Assembly (NCBI RefSeq): GCF_021183625.1
Contig: NZ_CP089214.1
Coordinates: 5,642,001-5,706,000, forward strand
Reading direction: 5' to 3'
Length of the DNA: 64,000 nucleotides
Origin: Nocardia asteroides
Lineage (GTDB): Bacteria; Actinomycetota; Actinomycetes; Mycobacteriales; Mycobacteriaceae
Shown here in pieces: positions 61,413 to 64,000 of this stretch. The notes under the pieces were generated by a model. It made no database searches, had not been told where the DNA came from, and saw nothing but the letters and a program-made list of their open reading frames with translations. Position 1 is the first letter of the stretch. The number at the start of each line of letters is the position of its first letter. The position numbers were made by a program, and so were the translations under genes.

Positions 61413-62488
61413 TTCCGCAGGTTCGCCACGGGTGCGGCGGTTCCGGCCCCGGTGCTGACGCCCGCGTCACCGAAGGTCGCCATCTCGCCGAGGGCGGCGA
61501 TCGCGGCGCGGAGCAGGGGGAGCGCGGCGAGCGCGCCCGACCCCTCGCCCAGCCGCATGTCCAGGTCGAGCAGCGGCTCCAGGTGCAGGTGCCGCAGCGC
61601 CAGCCGGTGCGCGGGCTCGGTGGAGCGGTGCCCGGCCACCCACCACGCCTTCGCGCCGTCGGCCAGATCCTCGGCGACCAGCGCGGCGGCGGTCACCACG
61701 AGGCCGTCCAGGACGACCGGGGTGCGCCTGGCGGCGGCACGGGCAAGGAAACCGGTGATGGCGGCGATGTCAGCGCCGCCGCCGACGCGCAGCAGCGCCA
61801 CCGGCTGCTGCTTGGCGACCGGGCGGATCCGGCGCATGGTGTCCCGGATGGCGGCCAGCTTGCGGCTCCAGCCCGCGTCGTCGACCCCGGTGCCGCGGCC
61901 GATCGCGGCCACCGGCTCGGTGCCGGTGAGCGTGGCGATCAGCGCGGTGGCCGGGGTGGTGTTGCCGATCCCCATGTCGCCCGCGATCAGCAGGTCGGCG
62001 CCCGCGTCGATCTCCTCGTCCGCGATGGCGCGGCCCGCCTCCAGCGCGGCGCGCACCTCGTCCTCGCTGAGCGCGTCCTCGCGGTCCACCGAGCCGCTGC
62101 CGCGGCGCACCTTGTGCGCGGAGACGGCCGGGTCGGTCTCGGCGTCCACCGCGATGTCGGCCACCCGGACGGTCGCGCCCGCGATGGCGGCGAAGGCGTT
62201 CACCGCGGCGCCGCCGTCGAGGATGTTCGCGACCATCTGCGCGGTCACCTCGCTCGGGTACGCCGAGACGCCGTGCCGCGCGACCCCGTGATCCCCGGCG
62301 AAGACCACCACCCGCGCCCGCTCGAACTGCGCGGGCGGGCAGGCGCTCTGGCAGGCCGCGACCCAGTTCCCCAGCTCCTCGAGCCGGCCGAGCGCGCCCG
62401 CGGGCTTGGTGAGCTGCGCCTGGCGCGCCACGGCGGCCGCGCGCACGAGGGCGTCGGGAGCGGAGACCGGTTCGAATCCGTGTGTCAC
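61409..62488 (-). CDS. cobT: nicotinate-nucleotide--dimethylbenzimidazole phosphoribosyltransferase
   Basis: 359 residues from GTG. It makes alpha-ribazole 5'-phosphate from nicotinate mononucleotide and dimethylbenzimidazole. Signatures: KPAGALGRLEELG, VVVFAGDHGVARHGVSAYPSEVT, LIAGDMGIGNTTPATAL, LLRVGGGADIAAITGFL and LRLGEGSGALAALPLLRAA (catalytic Glu). It is part of cobU-cobT-cobS, with cobU 79 bases upstream. Confidence 0.97.
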   Translation of the reverse strand: MTHGFEPVSAPDALVRAAAVARQAQLTKPAGALGRLEELGNWVAACQSACPPAQFERARVVVFAGDHGVARHGVSAYPSEVTAQMVANILDGGAAVNAFAAIAGATVRVADIAVDAETDPAVSAHKVRRGSGSVDREDALSEDEVRAALEAGRAIADEEIDAGADLLIAGDMGIGNTTPATALIATLTGTEPVAAIGRGTGVDDAGWSRKLAAIRDTMRRIRPVAKQQPVALLRVGGGADIAAITGFLARAAARRTPVVLDGLVVTAAALVAEDLADGAKAWWVAGHRSTEPAHRLALRHLHLEPLLDLDMRLGEGSGALAALPLLRAAIAALGEMATFGDAGVSTGAGTAAPVANLRK

Positions 62489-62567
62489 TGTCAGCCTTTC
62501 CGCGTGCTTCCGGCGCGGGGCCGGTGGCCGCGCGCTGCCGCTCCATAGTGTCCGATGCGGGCGGTGG

Positions 62568-63110
62568 CTATTTCACCCGCATCGGAATCCCGGCCACCAC
62601 CAGCACCACCTCGTCGCAGACCTGGGCCAGGCGCTGGTTCAGGGCGCCGATCTCGTCCCGGAAGAGCCGGCCGGAGCGGGTCGCCGGGATCACCCCGAGC
62701 CCGACCTCCGGGCTGACGAGCACCAGCCGGTGCCGGTAGCCGTCGACCGCCGCGACCAGGGCGTCGGCCGCCGGGGCGACGGTGCCGCGCGGCGCCTCCC
62801 AGGCATCCAGCGCGTCGATCCTGGCGGTCAGCCAGGTGCCGATGTCGTCCACCAGGGTCGCCGGGGGAGCAGCGGCGGGCGCGGCGAGGACGGCGGCCGG
62901 GTCGGCGCTCTCCAGCACCTCCCACGCCGCGGGCCTGCGGGCCCGGTGCCCGGCGATCCGCTCGGCGAAATCGCGGTCCGCGGGGTCGGGGACGGCGGTC
63001 GCGAGGTAGCGCACCGGGCCGTCGCCCGCCAGCCGCTCGGCGTGCGCGGACTTGCCGGAGCGCGCGCCGCCGAGCACCAGCGTGCGCGGCCCGCCGGGGG
63101 AGTCACCCAT
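62568..63110 (-). CDS. cobU: bifunctional adenosylcobinamide kinase / adenosylcobinamide-phosphate guanylyltransferase
   Basis: 180 residues. It phosphorylates adenosylcobinamide and then adds GMP. P-loop LGGARSGKSAHAERL near residues 13-27, ATAVPDPADRDFAERIAGHRARRP (guanylate-accepting His region), DDIGTWLTA and VSPEVGLGVIPATRSGRLFRDEIGALNQRLA are CobU/CobP signatures. It starts the cobU-cobT-cobS run. M. tuberculosis has its cobU elsewhere (Rv0254c), so its position here differs from the reference order. Confidence 0.96.
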   Translation of the reverse strand: MGDSPGGPRTLVLGGARSGKSAHAERLAGDGPVRYLATAVPDPADRDFAERIAGHRARRPAAWEVLESADPAAVLAAPAAAPPATLVDDIGTWLTARIDALDAWEAPRGTVAPAADALVAAVDGYRHRLVLVSPEVGLGVIPATRSGRLFRDEIGALNQRLAQVCDEVVLVVAGIPMRVK

Positions 63111-63120
63111 GCCGCGCAGG

Positions 63121-64000
63121 CTACCGGGGCTCGGCGCCGAACCGGCGCCGGTACTCGGTGGGCGCGATCCCGACCTGCCGCTGGAAGTGGTGCCGCAGCA
63201 GCGCCGCCGAGCCGAACCCGGCCAGCCCGGCGATCCGCTCCAGCCCGTCGCCGGACTCCTCCAGCAGGTGCTTGGCGTAGAGCACGCGCTGGGTGGTGAG
63301 CCACTTCACCGGGGTCGTTCCGGTCTCGGCGGCGAAGCGGCGCGCGAAGGTCCGGGTCGACATGCGGGCGCGGGCGGCCAGCTCCTCCACGGTGTGCTGG
63401 TGCTCCAGGTGCTCGCTCATCCAGGTCAGGGTGGCGCTCAGGCTGTCCGAGGTGCACTCGGCGATCGGGCGCTCGATGAACTGCCGCTGCCCGCCGTCGC
63501 GCTGCGGGGGGACCACCATCCGCCTGGCGACGCCGTTCGCGGCGGCGCTGCCGATCTCCCGGCGCACCAGGTGCAGGCAGGCGTCGATCCCGGCCGCGGT
63601 GCCCGCGCTGGTGACCAGGTTGCCCTCGTCGACGAAGAGCACGTCCGGGTCGACCGTCGCGGCCGGGTAGCGCGCGGCGAGATCGTCGACGTAGCGCCAG
63701 TGCGTGGTGCACTTGCGGCCGTCGAGCAGCCCGGCCTCGCCCGCGAGGAAGGCGCCGGAGCAGACGGTGAGCACGATGGCGCCCGCGTCGGCGGCGCCGC
63801 GCACCGCGTCGACCAGCCTGGGATCGAGGCCGTCGTCGAGCGCGGTCACCGGGAAGGCGGGGACGGCGACGAGATCGGCTCCGGCCAGCTGGTCGAGGCC
63901 GTACTCCGGGGTGACGGTGACGCCGGGCGTCGAGGAGCGCAGCGGCTGCCCCGGCTCGGCGCCGCAGACCCGGAAGTCGAAGCCGGGCAGCCCCTGCTCG
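63121..64000 (-). CDS. GlxA family transcriptional regulator, 5' end beyond window
   Basis: About 293 codons are present; the frame is open to the window edge and the N-terminus is missing. The DJ-1/PfpI-like domain includes VLTVCSGAFLAGEAGLLDGRKCTTHW (Cys at the nucleophile-elbow position) and CLHLVRREIG; the AraC-type HTH near the C-terminus reads MSTRTFARRFAAETGTTPVKWL and ends APTEYRRRFGAE. It stops 10 bases before cobU in the same direction, so it may be co-transcribed with the cobalamin genes, but a regulatory link is not shown. It is paralogous to the regulator at 2500. Confidence 0.9.
   Translation of the reverse strand, partial: EQGLPGFDFRVCGAEPGQPLRSSTPGVTVTPEYGLDQLAGADLVAVPAFPVTALDDGLDPRLVDAVRGAADAGAIVLTVCSGAFLAGEAGLLDGRKCTTHWRYVDDLAARYPAATVDPDVLFVDEGNLVTSAGTAAGIDACLHLVRREIGSAAANGVARRMVVPPQRDGGQRQFIERPIAECTSDSLSATLTWMSEHLEHQHTVEELAARARMSTRTFARRFAAETGTTPVKWLTTQRVLYAKHLLEESGDGLERIAGLAGFGSAALLRHHFQRQVGIAPTEYRRRFGAEPR

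Noticed and set aside
62480..64000. Cobalamin riboswitch ahead of cobU-cobT-cobS
   Set aside because: Only 10 bases separate cobU from the preceding gene, and no B12-box-like core was found there or before cobC and cobD.

Overview
The window is very GC-rich, tightly packed actinobacterial chromosome, most likely Nocardia or a close relative in the Mycobacteriales. The evidence is strong G/C third-position bias, GTG/TTG starts, mycobacterial-type families (DUF4191, MmpS, CaeA-like esterase, RNase H-phosphatase fusion) and a gene order that follows the Mycobacterium tuberculosis block from cobT (Rv2207) to cobD (Rv2236c) almost gene for gene. The species is an inference; no rRNA or tRNA is present to settle it.

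Layout. 1-5.5 kb: 3' end of an Eco57I-type DNA methyltransferase, a TetR regulator, gamma carbonic anhydrase, a GlxA regulator, an MBL-fold protein and alanine dehydrogenase. 5.5-13.6 kb: ECF sigma factor, then the conserved block cobD, SURF1, a truncated ptpA-like phosphatase, cobC, a NIF3-like protein, a membrane protein, a coiled-coil zinc-ribbon protein and the RNase H-phosphatase fusion. 13.8-32 kb: accessory segment that splits the conserved block, holding an FAD monooxygenase-acyltransferase fusion, a 2404-residue two-module NRPS (C-A-T-C-A-T-TE; first module predicted to load serine), a YihY/BrkB protein, a hydrolase, the RNase P RNA, small secreted proteins, an RNB nuclease, a CHAD protein and a proline iminopeptidase. 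31.6-38.7 kb: panB, CaeA-like lipoprotein, glnA2, glnE. 38.9-47.4 kb: phosphodiesterase/nuclease-fold membrane protein, zinc metallopeptidase lipoprotein, three hydrolases in an operon, TY-Chap protein, DUF4191 and RDD proteins. 47.4-55.1 kb: glnA1 behind a tandem GlnR box, mmpS-like gene, and the operon sucB/dlaT - SDR - GNAT - lipB - lipA. 55.3-64 kb: a frameshifted small gene, pepA, gcvT, ilvE, an MBL hydrolase and cobS-cobT-cobU, ending in a partial GlxA regulator.

Functional groups: nitrogen assimilation (glnA1, glnA2, glnE, ald), lipoate synthesis beside the lipoylated acyltransferase that uses it, the lower part of cobalamin synthesis at both ends of the window, pantothenate synthesis and one compact orphan NRPS locus. 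Main points to re-examine: the NRPS with its fused monooxygenase partner, the truncated ptpA, the frameshifted gene at 55.4 kb, a dispersed 53-59 bp repeat with inverted ends (one copy forming the start of a GNAT gene), a 29-bp tandem duplication between two convergent genes, and the GlnR operator of glnA1.
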